Of a stretch of DNA of 64,000 nt, positions 16,528-25,917 are shown piece by piece (within the stretch, counting starts at the first letter, position 1; every line of letters begins with the position of its first letter). The stretch comes from Pseudobacillus lumedeiriae. Lineage in GTDB: Bacteria; Bacillota; Bacilli; Bacillales; Domibacillaceae. Under the pieces are notes generated by a model that worked only from the letters and a program-made list of their open reading frames with translations, was not told where the DNA came from and made no database searches. The stretch covers positions 186,001-250,000 of the forward strand of contig NZ_JAUIYO010000003.1 in assembly GCF_044891285.1 (NCBI RefSeq), written 5' to 3'. The translations under genes were made by a program, and so were the position numbers.

Positions 16528-19380
16528 TCAGCTGTTCACTGTCGTCTCTCTTTTCTTTTCACGCGCTAACACTTTATGCAAATAGTAACCAGTATATGAC
16601 CCTTCTGCTTCGGCTGCCTCTTCTGGTGTACCAGTGACAACAATTGTGCCGCCCTTGTCCCCGCCTTCAGGTCCTAGGTCAACAATATAATCAGCCGTCT
16701 TAATAACGTCGAGATTATGCTCAATGACTAACACCGTGTCGCCATTTTCGACTAATCGCTGCAGTACCGTCAGCAGACGGGAAATATCATCTACATGCAA
16801 ACCTGTTGTCGGCTCATCCAAAATATAAAACGAGCGGCCTGTTGAACGACGGTGAAGCTCAGAAGCAAGCTTTACGCGCTGGGCTTCACCGCCTGAGAGT
16901 GTCGTTGCCGGCTGCCCAAGCTTAATATAACCAAGACCGACATCGGCAATCGTCTGAAGCTTGCGCTTAATTTTAGGAATGTTTTCAAAAAACTCGAGTG
17001 CATCTTCGACTGTCATAGCGAGGACATCGGCAATATTTCTCCCTTTATACTTCACTTCTAACGTTTCGCGGTTATAGCGTTTGCCATGGCACACTTCACA
17101 AGGCACGTAGACATCAGGTAAAAAGTGCATTTCAATTTTAATAATTCCGTCTCCGCGGCATGCCTCACACCGGCCGCCTTTGACATTAAAACTGAACCGT
17201 CCTTTTTTGTAGCCGCGCACTTTCGCTTCATTTGTCGCAGCGTACACTTCCCGAATATCATCAAACACACCTGTATAAGTAGCCGGATTCGATCGGGGCG
17301 TCCGCCCGATAGGTGACTGATCAATATCGATCACTTTATCGAGGTGCTCAATCCCTTTCACACTCCCATGCTTTCCTGGTTTTTGCTTAGACCGGTTCAG
17401 TTTTTGCGCCAGTGTTTTATAAAGAATATCGTTGACTAACGTGCTTTTCCCCGAACCTGATACACCTGTCACTGCGGTAAACGTGCCGAGCGGAAATTTT
17501 ACCTTTACATTGCGCAAGTTATTCTCTTTTGCTCCGGTTACTTCTATCCAGCGTCCGTCTGGCTTGCGGCGCTCTTTCGGCAGCGGGATAAATTTTTTCC
17601 CGGATAAATATTGACCGGTAAGTGAAGCGGGGTCATTCATCACTTCTTCTGGCGTGCCGGCTGAAACAATCTCGCCGCCATGTACCCCAGCACCCGGACC
17701 TACATCAATTAAATAGTCGGCTGCCATCATCGTATCTTCATCATGCTCGACGACGATTAATGTGTTGCCGATATCACGCATATTTTGCATCGTTTGAATC
17801 AGGCGGTCATTATCGCGCTGATGCAGGCCGATGGACGGTTCATCTAAAATATAAAGAACACCTGTCAGCCGCGAACCAATCTGAGTAGCAAGACGAATCC
17901 GCTGAGCTTCTCCGCCGGATAACGTTCCCGCCGAACGGCTAAGAGTTAAGTAATCAAGGCCCACATTCACTAAAAAGCCGAGACGCTCGCGGATTTCCCG
18001 CAAAATCAATTGAGCGATCTGCATTTCTTTTTCTGTTAATGATAAACCGCTAAAAAATTGTTCTGCTTCCTCAATGGAAAAGTTCGTTACTTCACTAATA
18101 TGCAGCTCGTTCACTTTAACGGCTAAACTTTCTTTTCTGAGACGATAGCCTTTACACGTTGGGCATTTTTGCTTTCCCATATACTTTTCCATCTGTTCTC
18201 GAATGTATTCAGAACTTGTTTCCTGATAACGGCGCTCCACATTACTGATCACGCCTTCAAACAAGATATCATTTTCACGGATCTGTCCAAAATCATTCTC
18301 GTAACGGAAATGAATACGCTCCCGCCCAGATCCGTATAAAATTTTATCAAGCTGCTCTTGCGACAAGTCTTTTACCGGCACGTCCATGTTGATATTGTAA
18401 TGGCGGCAGACAGACTCCAAAAGCTGCGGGTAATATTGCGAGCTCGCCGGTTCCCACGGAGCAATAGCATGCTCCTTTAAACTCAAGTCAGGATTTGGGA
18501 TGACAAGATCAATATCTACTTTTAACTTCGAGCCGAGACCATCACACGTCGGACAAGCACCGTATGGGCTATTAAATGAAAACATGCGCGGCTCAAGCTT
18601 TTCGATTGAAAAGCCACAGTGCGGACAGGCATGGTGTTCAGAGAATAGCAGCTCTTCCTGTCCAATGACATCGATAATAACATTGCCTTCACCAAGCTTT
18701 AGGGCGGATTCAAGAGAATCAGCCAGCCTCGCCTCGATGCCCTCTTTCACAACAATACGGTCAATGACGACTTCAATCGAATGTTTTTTATTTTTGTCGA
18801 GTTCGATTTCCTCTTCTACATCCCGCATCTCTCCATCTACACGCATCCGAACATAGCCTTGCCTCTTAATATCTTCAAATACCTTCGCATGCGTGCCTTT
18901 GCGGCCGGAAACAACCGGAGAAAGCACTTGCAGCTTCGTCCGTTCTTCATACTGCATTAAGCGGTCCACCATCTGTTCAATCGTCTGTGACGCAATTTCA
19001 ATGCCGTGCACAGGGCAGACAGGGCGGCCGACACGGGCAAATAATAAGCGGAGATAATCGTAAATTTCTGTCACCGTTCCGACCGTTGAACGCGGATTAC
19101 GGCTCGTCGTCTTTTGATCAATAGAAATAGCCGGGGACAATCCTTCGATCGCATCGACATCCGGTTTATCCATTTGTCCGAGAAATTGACGGGCATAAGC
19201 AGATAGCGACTCTACATAGCGCCGCTGTCCTTCTGCATAAATCGTATCAAACGCAAGCGACGATTTCCCGGAGCCGGATAATCCCGTTACAACGACGAGC
19301 TGATCACGCGGAATCGTCACATCAATATTTTTTAAATTGTGCGCTCTTGCTCCTTTTACGATAATTTTATCTATTCCCAT
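16528..19380 (-). CDS. uvrA: Excinuclease ABC subunit A
   Basis: Damage-recognition ATPase of nucleotide excision repair. The 950-residue protein has two ABC modules: Walker A GLSGSGKSSLAFDT near the N-terminus and GVSGSGKSTLVND near 630, and two LSGGEAQR signatures. Zinc modules CPHCGF..CPTCDG and CEACRGDG..CEVCHGKRY are present. It starts seven bases after the uvrB stop, forming the uvrBA operon. The C-terminal tail REKKRETTVNS is short and variable. Confidence 0.98.
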   Translation of the reverse strand: MGIDKIIVKGARAHNLKNIDVTIPRDQLVVVTGLSGSGKSSLAFDTIYAEGQRRYVESLSAYARQFLGQMDKPDVDAIEGLSPAISIDQKTTSRNPRSTVGTVTEIYDYLRLLFARVGRPVCPVHGIEIASQTIEQMVDRLMQYEERTKLQVLSPVVSGRKGTHAKVFEDIKRQGYVRMRVDGEMRDVEEEIELDKNKKHSIEVVIDRIVVKEGIEARLADSLESALKLGEGNVIIDVIGQEELLFSEHHACPHCGFSIEKLEPRMFSFNSPYGACPTCDGLGSKLKVDIDLVIPNPDLSLKEHAIAPWEPASSQYYPQLLESVCRHYNINMDVPVKDLSQEQLDKILYGSGRERIHFRYENDFGQIRENDILFEGVISNVERRYQETSSEYIREQMEKYMGKQKCPTCKGYRLRKESLAVKVNELHISEVTNFSIEEAEQFFSGLSLTEKEMQIAQLILREIRERLGFLVNVGLDYLTLSRSAGTLSGGEAQRIRLATQIGSRLTGVLYILDEPSIGLHQRDNDRLIQTMQNMRDIGNTLIVVEHDEDTMMAADYLIDVGPGAGVHGGEIVSAGTPEEVMNDPASLTGQYLSGKKFIPLPKERRKPDGRWIEVTGAKENNLRNVKVKFPLGTFTAVTGVSGSGKSTLVNDILYKTLAQKLNRSKQKPGKHGSVKGIEHLDKVIDIDQSPIGRTPRSNPATYTGVFDDIREVYAATNEAKVRGYKKGRFSFNVKGGRCEACRGDGIIKIEMHFLPDVYVPCEVCHGKRYNRETLEVKYKGRNIADVLAMTVEDALEFFENIPKIKRKLQTIADVGLGYIKLGQPATTLSGGEAQRVKLASELHRRSTGRSFYILDEPTTGLHVDDISRLLTVLQRLVENGDTVLVIEHNLDVIKTADYIVDLGPEGGDKGGTIVVTGTPEEAAEAEGSYTGYYLHKVLAREKKRETTVNS

Positions 19381-19387
19381 ATCATAG

Positions 19388-21370
19388 TCATCCTTCCGAT
19401 TTCAACTCTAGCAATGCGTCACGCAGCTCAGCCGCCCGTTCAAAATCAAGCGCTTTAGCAGCCTCTTTCATCTCACTTTCAAGGCTGGATGCCAGACGAT
19501 TTCTTTCTTGAACATTCATCTTCTTCTTCGCAGCAGATACTTTGTAATTTTCCGTCTCTTCGGCCGCATGTGTCGCCCGAATGACATCGCGGATATCTTT
19601 TTGAATCGTTTGCGGCGTGATTCCATGTGCTTCATTATATTCCTGCTGAATGGTCCGGCGGCGCTTCGTTTCATCTAATGCCTTTGCCATTGAATCGGTG
19701 ATTTTATCCGCATACATGATCACGTGGCCGCTGGCATTACGCGCTGCCCGGCCGATCGTCTGAATCAATGAACGTTCAGAACGAAGGAAGCCTTCTTTAT
19801 CCGCATCCAAGATCGCTACAAGCGACACTTCAGGGATATCCAGCCCCTCCCTCAGCAAGTTAATGCCAACAAGCACATCATATTTGCCGAGACGAAGATC
19901 GCGGATAATCTCGATCCGCTCAAGTGTTTTAATTTCTGAATGAAGATACTGGATTTTCACACCGACCTCTTTTAAATAATCGGTTAAGTCTTCGGACATT
20001 TTCTTCGTTAACGTCGTAACAAGCACTCGCTCATTCCGAGCAGTCCGCTCATTAATTTCATCTAACAGGTCATCAATTTGTCCTTCAATCGGACGGACAT
20101 CTATAGTCGGATCAAGCAGCCCCGTTGGACGTATAATTTGTTCTGTCATATGCGGGGTATGTTCTAGTTCGTATGGGCCCGGTGTAGCAGACACGTAGAC
20201 AATCTGATGAACATGATCTTCGAATTCTTCAAATCTTAACGGCCGGTTATCTTTGGCGGATGGCAGGCGAAAACCATGATCGACGAGCACTTGTTTGCGC
20301 GCTTGGTCGCCGTTGAACATGCCGCGGATTTGTGGAAGCGTCACGTGAGACTCATCAACAACAATTAAAAAATCATCTGGAAAATAATCGAGAAGCGTAT
20401 ACGGTGTAGACCCCGGCGGCCGCAAGGTTAAATGCCGGGAATAGTTTTCAATGCCTGAGCAAAAGCCCATTTCCCGCATCATTTCCAAATCATAACGCGT
20501 TCGCTGCTCCAAGCGCTGTGCCTCCAGCAATTTATTTTCTTCACGTAAAATAGCCAGCTGTTCTTCCAGCTCCTTTTCAATATTTCCGATCGCGATTTTC
20601 ATTTTTTCCTCACGTGTAACGAAGTGGGACGCCGGGAAAATAGCGACATGCTCACGATCCCCTAAAACTTCTCCAGTTAAAGCATCTACTTCACGAACCC
20701 GATCAATCTCATCTCCGAAAAACTCCACACGGATACAATGTTCATCGCGGGACGCCGGGAAAATTTCCACCACATCCCCACGGACCCGGAATGTTCCACG
20801 CTTGAAATCAATATCATTCCGCTCATACTGAACATCGACTAATTTACGAAGCAGCTCGTTGCGTTCAATTTCCATTCCAGTCCGTAAAGAAACAACAAGA
20901 TCACGATATTCTTCCGGAGAACCTAAGCCGTAAATACAAGAAACACTAGCAATAATAATGACATCATTCCGCTCAAATAAAGACGATGTAGCCGAATGGC
21001 GAAGTTTATCAATTTCATCATTAATGCTCGCATCTTTTTCAATAAACGTATCTGTCTGGGGAACATATGCTTCCGGCTGGTAATAATCGTAATAACTGAC
21101 AAAGTACTCAACCGCATTGTTCGGAAAAAACTCTTTAAATTCGCTGTACAGCTGGCCGGCGAGCGTCTTATTATGGGCGATGACAAGTGTCGGTTTGTTT
21201 ACTTCTTTAATAACGTTAGACACAGTAAACGTTTTACCTGTTCCTGTCGCCCCAAGCAGTGTCTGATGTTTCTTCCCTTCTTTAATTCCAGAAACGAGCT
21301 CAGCGATCGCCTTTGGCTGATCCCCCTGCGGACTATATTTCGAGACAATTTCAAATTCGTTTTTCACCAT
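19388..21370 (-). CDS. uvrB: Excinuclease ABC subunit B
   Basis: Helicase-like damage verifier that loads UvrC. Walker A GATGTGKTFTVS near residue 40, the beta-hairpin YYDYYQPEAYVP, helicase motifs QTIGRAARN and DEPT-like DESHV, and the C-terminal UVR motif EAAKALDFERAAELRDAL, 660 residues in total. Upstream of uvrA in one operon. No convincing LexA box could be found upstream (best candidate has four mismatches). In B. subtilis csbA directly precedes uvrB; here a sulfur-detoxification block separates them. Confidence 0.98.
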   Translation of the reverse strand: MVKNEFEIVSKYSPQGDQPKAIAELVSGIKEGKKHQTLLGATGTGKTFTVSNVIKEVNKPTLVIAHNKTLAGQLYSEFKEFFPNNAVEYFVSYYDYYQPEAYVPQTDTFIEKDASINDEIDKLRHSATSSLFERNDVIIIASVSCIYGLGSPEEYRDLVVSLRTGMEIERNELLRKLVDVQYERNDIDFKRGTFRVRGDVVEIFPASRDEHCIRVEFFGDEIDRVREVDALTGEVLGDREHVAIFPASHFVTREEKMKIAIGNIEKELEEQLAILREENKLLEAQRLEQRTRYDLEMMREMGFCSGIENYSRHLTLRPPGSTPYTLLDYFPDDFLIVVDESHVTLPQIRGMFNGDQARKQVLVDHGFRLPSAKDNRPLRFEEFEDHVHQIVYVSATPGPYELEHTPHMTEQIIRPTGLLDPTIDVRPIEGQIDDLLDEINERTARNERVLVTTLTKKMSEDLTDYLKEVGVKIQYLHSEIKTLERIEIIRDLRLGKYDVLVGINLLREGLDIPEVSLVAILDADKEGFLRSERSLIQTIGRAARNASGHVIMYADKITDSMAKALDETKRRRTIQQEYNEAHGITPQTIQKDIRDVIRATHAAEETENYKVSAAKKKMNVQERNRLASSLESEMKEAAKALDFERAAELRDALLELKSEG

Positions 21371-21534
21371 CCAACCCCCTGGTCTTCTTACAAATATACT
21401 TACTCTTTCACCGATGAACGTTCCTGTTAAAGCTTGTTCCGATTTCCAATGTTAGTAATCATAGTTCCCATTTTAGCATAATTAAAACGCTGATGGCTAT
21501 TAATAAACGCACGTATGTTCTGCTTGATTTCCAT

Positions 21535-21570
21535 AAAAAAAACCAATCCGGTGATCGGAAAGGTTTTTTC
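21535..21570 (-). terminator. Terminator after the tauE-like gene
   Basis: Minus strand AAAAAACC, CCG/CGG inner pair, GGTTTTTTT. It lies on the upstream side of uvrB, beyond the tauE stop and a family B element. Confidence 0.6.
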
Positions 21571-21660
21571 TATTCCCCTGTTTATTTCTGCTGAAGGTAC
21601 TCTCTTTCTGCTCCAATCAGCGAAGCAGCGGATTCAACAATCATCATTAACATAGCCTTT
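21571..21660 (+). repeat. Family B element (right end intact)
   Basis: Right end TCATTAACATAGCCTTT is well conserved and touches the stop codon of the tauE-like gene; interior CTTTCTGCTCCAATCA and CCCCTGTTTATTTCTGC match other copies. The left end is lost. Confidence 0.6.
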
Positions 21661-22443
21661 CTACAAAATATCGAGCCAAATTTTAATGGCTGTTGCGGTA
21701 ATCAAAATGATTAACAGCCATTGCAGCCACTTCGTATTCATTTTCTGTCCAACTTTTGCACCGAGAGGGGAAGCAATCAAACTGGCAATGACGGCAATGA
21801 GTGCTGGAAGCCACAGCACTTGCCCCGTTAGGAGCTTTCCTCCCGCTGAACCGATTGAGGAGAGAAACGTAATCGCTAAAGAACTAGCAATCGTCATTCT
21901 CGTAGGGATTTTTAAAACAGTGAGCATGATTGGCACGAGCAGGAAAGCCCCTCCTGCTCCAACAACTCCTGCTCCAACACCAACGAGGAAAGCAAGTATA
22001 GCAGCGAGCCATTTATTAAATGAAACATTTTCAGCCGACCGGGAATCGATGCCTTTCTTCGGCAAAAACATCATCATCACTGCCAAAGCAGCTAAAATGC
22101 CATATATGACATTCACCATCGTCTCTTCCATGCTGCTAGAGAAGAACCCTCCTAAAAAGCTTCCCGCTAATACAGCAACACCCATATATCCAATTAATGT
22201 TTTGTTTAAGTAATCGCTTTTCCGGTAGGCCCATACACCGGCAATCGTAGAAAAAAACACTTGAATGGCTGTCACACCAGCCACTTCATGAGGGCTAAAA
22301 GCGACAAACCCAAGCAGTGGAGGGATATATAAAAACAGCGGATAATTAATAATCGCACCGCCGACTCCGACCATTCCCGATAAGAATGATCCAGCGAACG
22401 CGATTAAAAAAATGGCTGCTATCCATCCTATCGACCAATCCAT
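21661..22443 (-). CDS. tauE: TauE/SafE-family sulfite/organosulfur exporter
   Basis: A 260-residue, about eight-span membrane protein with the duplicated family motif GxVGxGGxxxxxP (SGMVGVGGAIINYP near 24 and GVVGAGGAFLLVP near 160). Family members export sulfite or sulfonates. It is last in the block with a CstR-type repressor, so it probably removes sulfite/thiosulfate formed from persulfide oxidation. A GGGGTAT sequence about 130 bases upstream resembles half of the CstR operator. Confidence 0.85.
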   Translation of the reverse strand: MDWSIGWIAAIFLIAFAGSFLSGMVGVGGAIINYPLFLYIPPLLGFVAFSPHEVAGVTAIQVFFSTIAGVWAYRKSDYLNKTLIGYMGVAVLAGSFLGGFFSSSMEETMVNVIYGILAALAVMMMFLPKKGIDSRSAENVSFNKWLAAILAFLVGVGAGVVGAGGAFLLVPIMLTVLKIPTRMTIASSLAITFLSSIGSAGGKLLTGQVLWLPALIAVIASLIASPLGAKVGQKMNTKWLQWLLIILITATAIKIWLDIL

Positions 22444-22605
22444 CGGCTTCTCCTCTCCTTTCCTATTTCTCTATCTTCTACTACTTGATCGCTCATATCA
22501 AACCCCTTTAACAAGCATTCTATTTTTAATAATGACCTGAGCAGTAAAACACATATATAACACATGACCATTTTTACTAGCAGGGGTATATTTCTTTTCA
22601 AAAAA

Positions 22606-22866
22606 TTAACGGCTCTTCACTAAAAGATTCACCGCTTCTTTCACAAGGATATCTGTCTGCTCTCCTTGTTCAATATGATCGCGAAGGCACTTCTCCAAAT
22701 TTTGGCTGACTACAAGTCCCATCGTTCGGCTGACAGCGCTTTGGACTGCACTTAGCTGTGTAACGACAGCTGCACATTCTACTTCCTCTTCCATCATCCG
22801 CAGCACACCGCGCACTTGACCCTCGATACGTTTTAGGCGATTTTGTAACTCTTTTTCATACTTCAC
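22606..22866 (-). CDS. cstR: CstR-type persulfide-sensing repressor (CsoR family)
   Basis: Small all-helical repressor of 86 residues. The start is GTG 22866, six bases after GGAGGTGG. It carries a Cys in EEEVECAAVV and a second in SQNLEKCL; at the position where copper-sensing CsoR has His, this protein has Asn. Two Cys without the His is the signature of CstR, which senses per/polysulfides by di- or trisulfide crosslinks; the segment MGLVVSQNL also resembles staphylococcal CstR. CstR-like operators lie at the promoter of the CstB-like gene upstream. A copper role is unlikely. Confidence 0.86.
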   Translation of the reverse strand: MKYEKELQNRLKRIEGQVRGVLRMMEEEVECAAVVTQLSAVQSAVSRTMGLVVSQNLEKCLRDHIEQGEQTDILVKEAVNLLVKSR

Positions 22867-22890
22867 AAATAACCACCTCCGTAAGTGATG

Positions 22891-22943
22891 AAAAAGAGGC
22901 TGACTCAAAAGGGCATGATGCTTTGTTTTTGAGCCAGCCTTCT
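22891..22943 (-). terminator. Hairpin between glutaredoxin and cstR
   Basis: Stem GGCTGGCTCAAAA/TTTTGAGTCAGCC, then CTCTTTTTC on the minus strand. It should end or attenuate the upstream transcript before cstR. Confidence 0.7.
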
Positions 22944-22948
22944 AGTCA

Positions 22949-23179
22949 TTATTTAAGCAGCTTCATGACGGCATCAGGATCATATCCAAGCACCCATTGG
23001 CCATTAATTTCCGTCTGCGGCACTCCCATTTGGCCGGTTGTTTCTACGAGACGCTGTGCTGCTTCCCGATCCTGTTGAACATTTACCTCTGTAAAAGGAA
23101 CATTTTTCTCCTGTAAAAAATTCTTCATCATTGTGCAATATGGGCATGTATTTGTTGAGTACACCGTTACTTTATTCAT
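22949..23179 (-). CDS. Glutaredoxin-like protein (CPYC)
   Basis: A 76-residue thioredoxin-fold protein with the dithiol motif TCPYC at 11-15, the cis-proline GVPQT and the C-terminal GYDPDAVMKLL. Family members reduce disulfides with glutathione or other low-molecular thiols (bacillithiol is the usual thiol in Bacillaceae). Cotranscribed 15 bases after the persulfide dioxygenase-rhodanese gene, so it may reduce persulfides or mixed disulfides in that pathway. Confidence 0.88.
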   Translation of the reverse strand: MNKVTVYSTNTCPYCTMMKNFLQEKNVPFTEVNVQQDREAAQRLVETTGQMGVPQTEINGQWVLGYDPDAVMKLLK

Positions 23180-23194
23180 GTTTATTCCTCCTTG

Positions 23195-24607
23195 TTATGA
23201 ATACACAATTTCTCCGTTTGCTTTCTTCCAGCTGGCAAAGCCGCCTTCTGCGTTTTCAATGTTTTTGAACCCTTTCGCCTGCAGCAAGCTTGTGCCGATC
23301 GCAGAGCGGGCACCAGATTGGCAATGGACAATAATTTTTTTATCCTGTGGCAGGTGAGCTATTGCCTCTTCTAAATAACCAAGCATATGATGATGGGCAG
23401 TTGGCAGGCGGCCCGCCTCCCACTCCTGCTGCTGACGGATATCAATGACGTACACATCATCCTTATCATATTGAGCTTTTAACTGTTCGACGTCAATATT
23501 TGTATACTTCTCAAGCGTTTCCACTTCACTGATCACAGCCGGGCTCGCAAAAGAAACAATTTTGTCAAGACCAATAGATTGGAGAGACTTCTGAATCTCT
23601 ATCTGCCGTTCTTTCTCCGCAATAATAACTAGTTGTTTATCATAATCGAGAATCCAGCCTGCCCAATTCGTGAAAATTTTTGTGTAAGGCAAATTGATCG
23701 TGCCTTCAATATGGCCATCAGCAAAGTCATGGCCGTTTCTCGTGTCAATCACGATGACGTCCTCTTGATTCAAATACTTTTCCAGTCCGCTTAAATGTTC
23801 CACGTAAGGAATCGATTCATTCGTCAGCACACTCGGTCCGATTTTATTCACTTTCTTCATCATCGCAAAGTATTTCGGCGGTTCCGGCTGATCTTTCAAC
23901 AGTTCTTTTTGGAATTGCTCTTTGTTCGTTTCTTTCAACGCCCAGTTGTTTGCTTTTTCATAGCCAACAGTTGATAACGGGACGGCTCCGAGGGATTTTC
24001 CGCATGCACTGCCCGCCCCATGACCTGGCCAAACGACTAAATAATCCGGCAGCTGCTTGAACTTTTGAATCGAGTCATACATTTGTGCAGCTCCTGTATC
24101 GGCTGTTCCTTTTACCCCCGCTGCTTTCTCTAATAAATCTGGACGGCCGACATCACCGACAAAGACAAAGTCTCCTGTGAAAATACCCATCGGTGCGACG
24201 GAACCGCCGCCGCGATCCGTTAAGATAAAAGAAATACTTTCTGGTGTATGTCCCGGTGTATGCATTACTTTAAATTCCACATTTCCAACCATGAAAACAT
24301 CGCCGTCTTTCACAAGGTCGGCAGAAAGTTGATCGACATACTGATATTTCCAATTCTCGTCTCCCTCATCCGACAAATATAATGTCGCTTCGTAATCATT
24401 CGCCAGCTGACGCGCCCCTGAGACGAAATCAGCATGAATGTGCGTTTCGGCTGCCGCTGTCAAACGAAAACCTTCTTTTTTCGCTGTTTCCACATAAGGT
24501 GTAATATCACGTGCCGGGTCGATCACAATCGCTTCTCCTGTTTTCTGACAAGCTACCATATAAGAATATTGAGCTAATTTTTCATCGAAATAAGAACGAA
24601 AAAACAT
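23195..24607 (-). CDS. cstB: Persulfide dioxygenase-sulfurtransferase, CstB-like
   Basis: A 470-residue three-domain enzyme. Residues 1-245: metallo-beta-lactamase fold of the ETHE1 type, with iron ligands in ETHIHADF, HTPGHTPES, TGDFVFVGD and WPGHGAGS. Residues about 265-360: a rhodanese-like domain that lacks the catalytic Cys (the loop reads VIIAEKERQ). Residues about 375-470: rhodanese with the active-site loop VHCQSGARSA. This order matches CstB, which oxidises low-molecular persulfides and makes thiosulfate. It heads the operon; promoter and palindromic operators are visible directly upstream. Located in the cytosol. Confidence 0.9.
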   Translation of the reverse strand: MFFRSYFDEKLAQYSYMVACQKTGEAIVIDPARDITPYVETAKKEGFRLTAAAETHIHADFVSGARQLANDYEATLYLSDEGDENWKYQYVDQLSADLVKDGDVFMVGNVEFKVMHTPGHTPESISFILTDRGGGSVAPMGIFTGDFVFVGDVGRPDLLEKAAGVKGTADTGAAQMYDSIQKFKQLPDYLVVWPGHGAGSACGKSLGAVPLSTVGYEKANNWALKETNKEQFQKELLKDQPEPPKYFAMMKKVNKIGPSVLTNESIPYVEHLSGLEKYLNQEDVIVIDTRNGHDFADGHIEGTINLPYTKIFTNWAGWILDYDKQLVIIAEKERQIEIQKSLQSIGLDKIVSFASPAVISEVETLEKYTNIDVEQLKAQYDKDDVYVIDIRQQQEWEAGRLPTAHHHMLGYLEEAIAHLPQDKKIIVHCQSGARSAIGTSLLQAKGFKNIENAEGGFASWKKANGEIVYS

Positions 24608-24624
24608 AAATCGTTTCCTCCTTT

Positions 24625-24683
24625 TACCCTGTGGGGTATAAATGATTTAAACTTATAATACCCCATACCCTATTTAAAATCAA
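24625..24683 (-). promoter_or_regulatory. Promoter with CstR-type operators for the sulfur operon
   Basis: Minus strand: TTGATT, 17-base spacer, TATTAT. The palindrome TACCC-TGTG-GGGTA (24625-24638) lies downstream of the start point, and TACCCCATACCC (24659-24670) fills the spacer. Such C-rich sequences flanked by TA are typical CsoR/CstR operators. Repression by the encoded CstR is inferred. Confidence 0.7.
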
Positions 24684-24720
24684 GCAGAAATTTTTATACA
24701 CTAGTATCGTTCACTACTTT

Positions 24721-24777
24721 GGATAAGTTATCCACTTTTCCACCACATTGCTGGATACTTTAAACAAGTTATCCACA
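24721..24777. promoter_or_regulatory. Pair of DnaA-box-like sites
   Basis: TTATCCACT at 24728 and a perfect TTATCCACA at 24769, in the same orientation 41 bases apart; the first is part of GGATAA-G-TTATCC. Both are preceded by GGATA. They match the DnaA box; binding is not shown. Confidence 0.45.
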
Positions 24778-24814
24778 AAAAAATCCCGTCTGCCGTTAAC
24801 CGGCAAACGGGATC
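24776..24814 (-). terminator. csbA terminator
   Basis: ATCCCGT..TGCCG loops back to CGGCA..ACGGGAT, then seven T on the minus strand. It follows the csbA stop by about 50 bases. Confidence 0.75.
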
Positions 24815-24864
24815 TATCGTATCCAGCTGCAGAGGCTGCTGAACAATAGCCGTTCATTTCTTTT

Positions 24865-25098
24865 TTATGGACTTGATTTTTGTCTTTTCATCATTCCGCT
24901 AGACAACCAGAAACCGATCGTTAATGAAGCAGCATCGATAATAATGAGCGGCCATGTGTGGGTATACCCTTTATAGGCGGAGGCTGCGATTAAAGCAACG
25001 GTCAAACCGAGTCCTAGATAACGATTAAATGTCACTCTTGTAAAAAAGACGACGAGAAAACCGGGCAAGACCATTGCCATGATGAGTTTGTCTATCAT
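24865..25098 (-). CDS. csbA: CsbA family membrane protein
   Basis: A 77-residue protein with two to three membrane helices. LTVALIAASAYKGYTHTWPL and IDAASLTIGFWLSS match B. subtilis CsbA, a SigB-controlled protein of unknown function that in B. subtilis lies directly upstream of uvrB. Here it is 39 bases downstream of the HD-domain gene and separated from uvrB by about 3.5 kb. Confidence 0.88.
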   Translation of the reverse strand: MIDKLIMAMVLPGFLVVFFTRVTFNRYLGLGLTVALIAASAYKGYTHTWPLIIIDAASLTIGFWLSSGMMKRQKSSP

Positions 25099-25137
25099 AT
25101 TCTCACTCCCAGCAAGAAGCTTTTTTCAAAAGAGATC

Positions 25138-25782
25138 TCACTTATCTTCATACTTTTGCACGATCATGTCCGTCATATAATTGAGCTCGTTGTATGGAAT
25201 AAACTCTTCAGAGAGCATGTCCGGCAAAATATTTTTAATAAAATACTGCACACAGTTTAAATCGGAGAATTCCATAATCGTAGTCAATGCTTCCTTATAT
25301 ATTTCTAGAAATAACGGCTCTGGATTACGCTTTAAAATTTCCCCAAATGATTCGTAAAGCAGATCGATTTTGTCCGCTACCGATAAAATCCTTCCTTCCA
25401 GCGTGTCGTCTTTTCCTTCTTTAAAACGCTCAACGTAAATGCCTTGCAGCTCTTTGGGAAATTCCTGTTCCACAAACTTCTTCGCCATTTGCTCCTCCAC
25501 CTGCGAGAACAAGTCTGTTAATTCGGTTGTCGCATATTTAACCGGTGTTTTAATATCACCTGTAAATAATTCCGCATAATCGTGGTTGAGCGCCTTTTCG
25601 TACAGGGCCCGCCAATTGACGTCTGCACCTTGTAACTCTTCAATTGTTCCCAAAAACTGAGCGATTTTTGTCACTTTAAATGAATGAGCAGCCACCGTAT
25701 GCGACTGGTATTTAAACTTTCCCGGCAGCCTAAATAAATGTTCCAAATCAGATAAACTTTTAAAATAGTTATGTATTCCCAT
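25138..25782 (-). CDS. HD-domain protein, YfbR-type 5'-nucleotidase
   Basis: A 214-residue HD-superfamily phosphohydrolase. Metal ligands are His33 (VAAHSF), the HD pair in LNHDYAELFTGD and a distal Asp in SVADKIDLL. The spacing resembles YfbR-like deoxynucleoside 5'-monophosphatases, which salvage or balance dNMP pools; the exact substrate is not fixed by sequence. ATG follows AAGGAAGTG. csbA follows closely and is probably cotranscribed. Confidence 0.78.
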   Translation of the reverse strand: MGIHNYFKSLSDLEHLFRLPGKFKYQSHTVAAHSFKVTKIAQFLGTIEELQGADVNWRALYEKALNHDYAELFTGDIKTPVKYATTELTDLFSQVEEQMAKKFVEQEFPKELQGIYVERFKEGKDDTLEGRILSVADKIDLLYESFGEILKRNPEPLFLEIYKEALTTIMEFSDLNCVQYFIKNILPDMLSEEFIPYNELNYMTDMIVQKYEDK

Positions 25783-25917
25783 AAACTAGTCACTTCCTTT
25801 CATTTATAATAATAAATAGTAAAAAGTAATGGTATTTCTACGTTAAACTAGACATATTTTCATTGTAGCCATACAATCGTTAAGTGGCTATCTATTTTAT
25901 TTTTTTGAGGTGACAAA

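Noticed and set aside
21371..21480. Possible LexA (SOS) box upstream of uvrB
   Set aside because: The best candidate (GGAACAAGCTTTAA) has about four mismatches to CGAAC-N4-GTTCG, and GAACGTTC has the wrong spacing.
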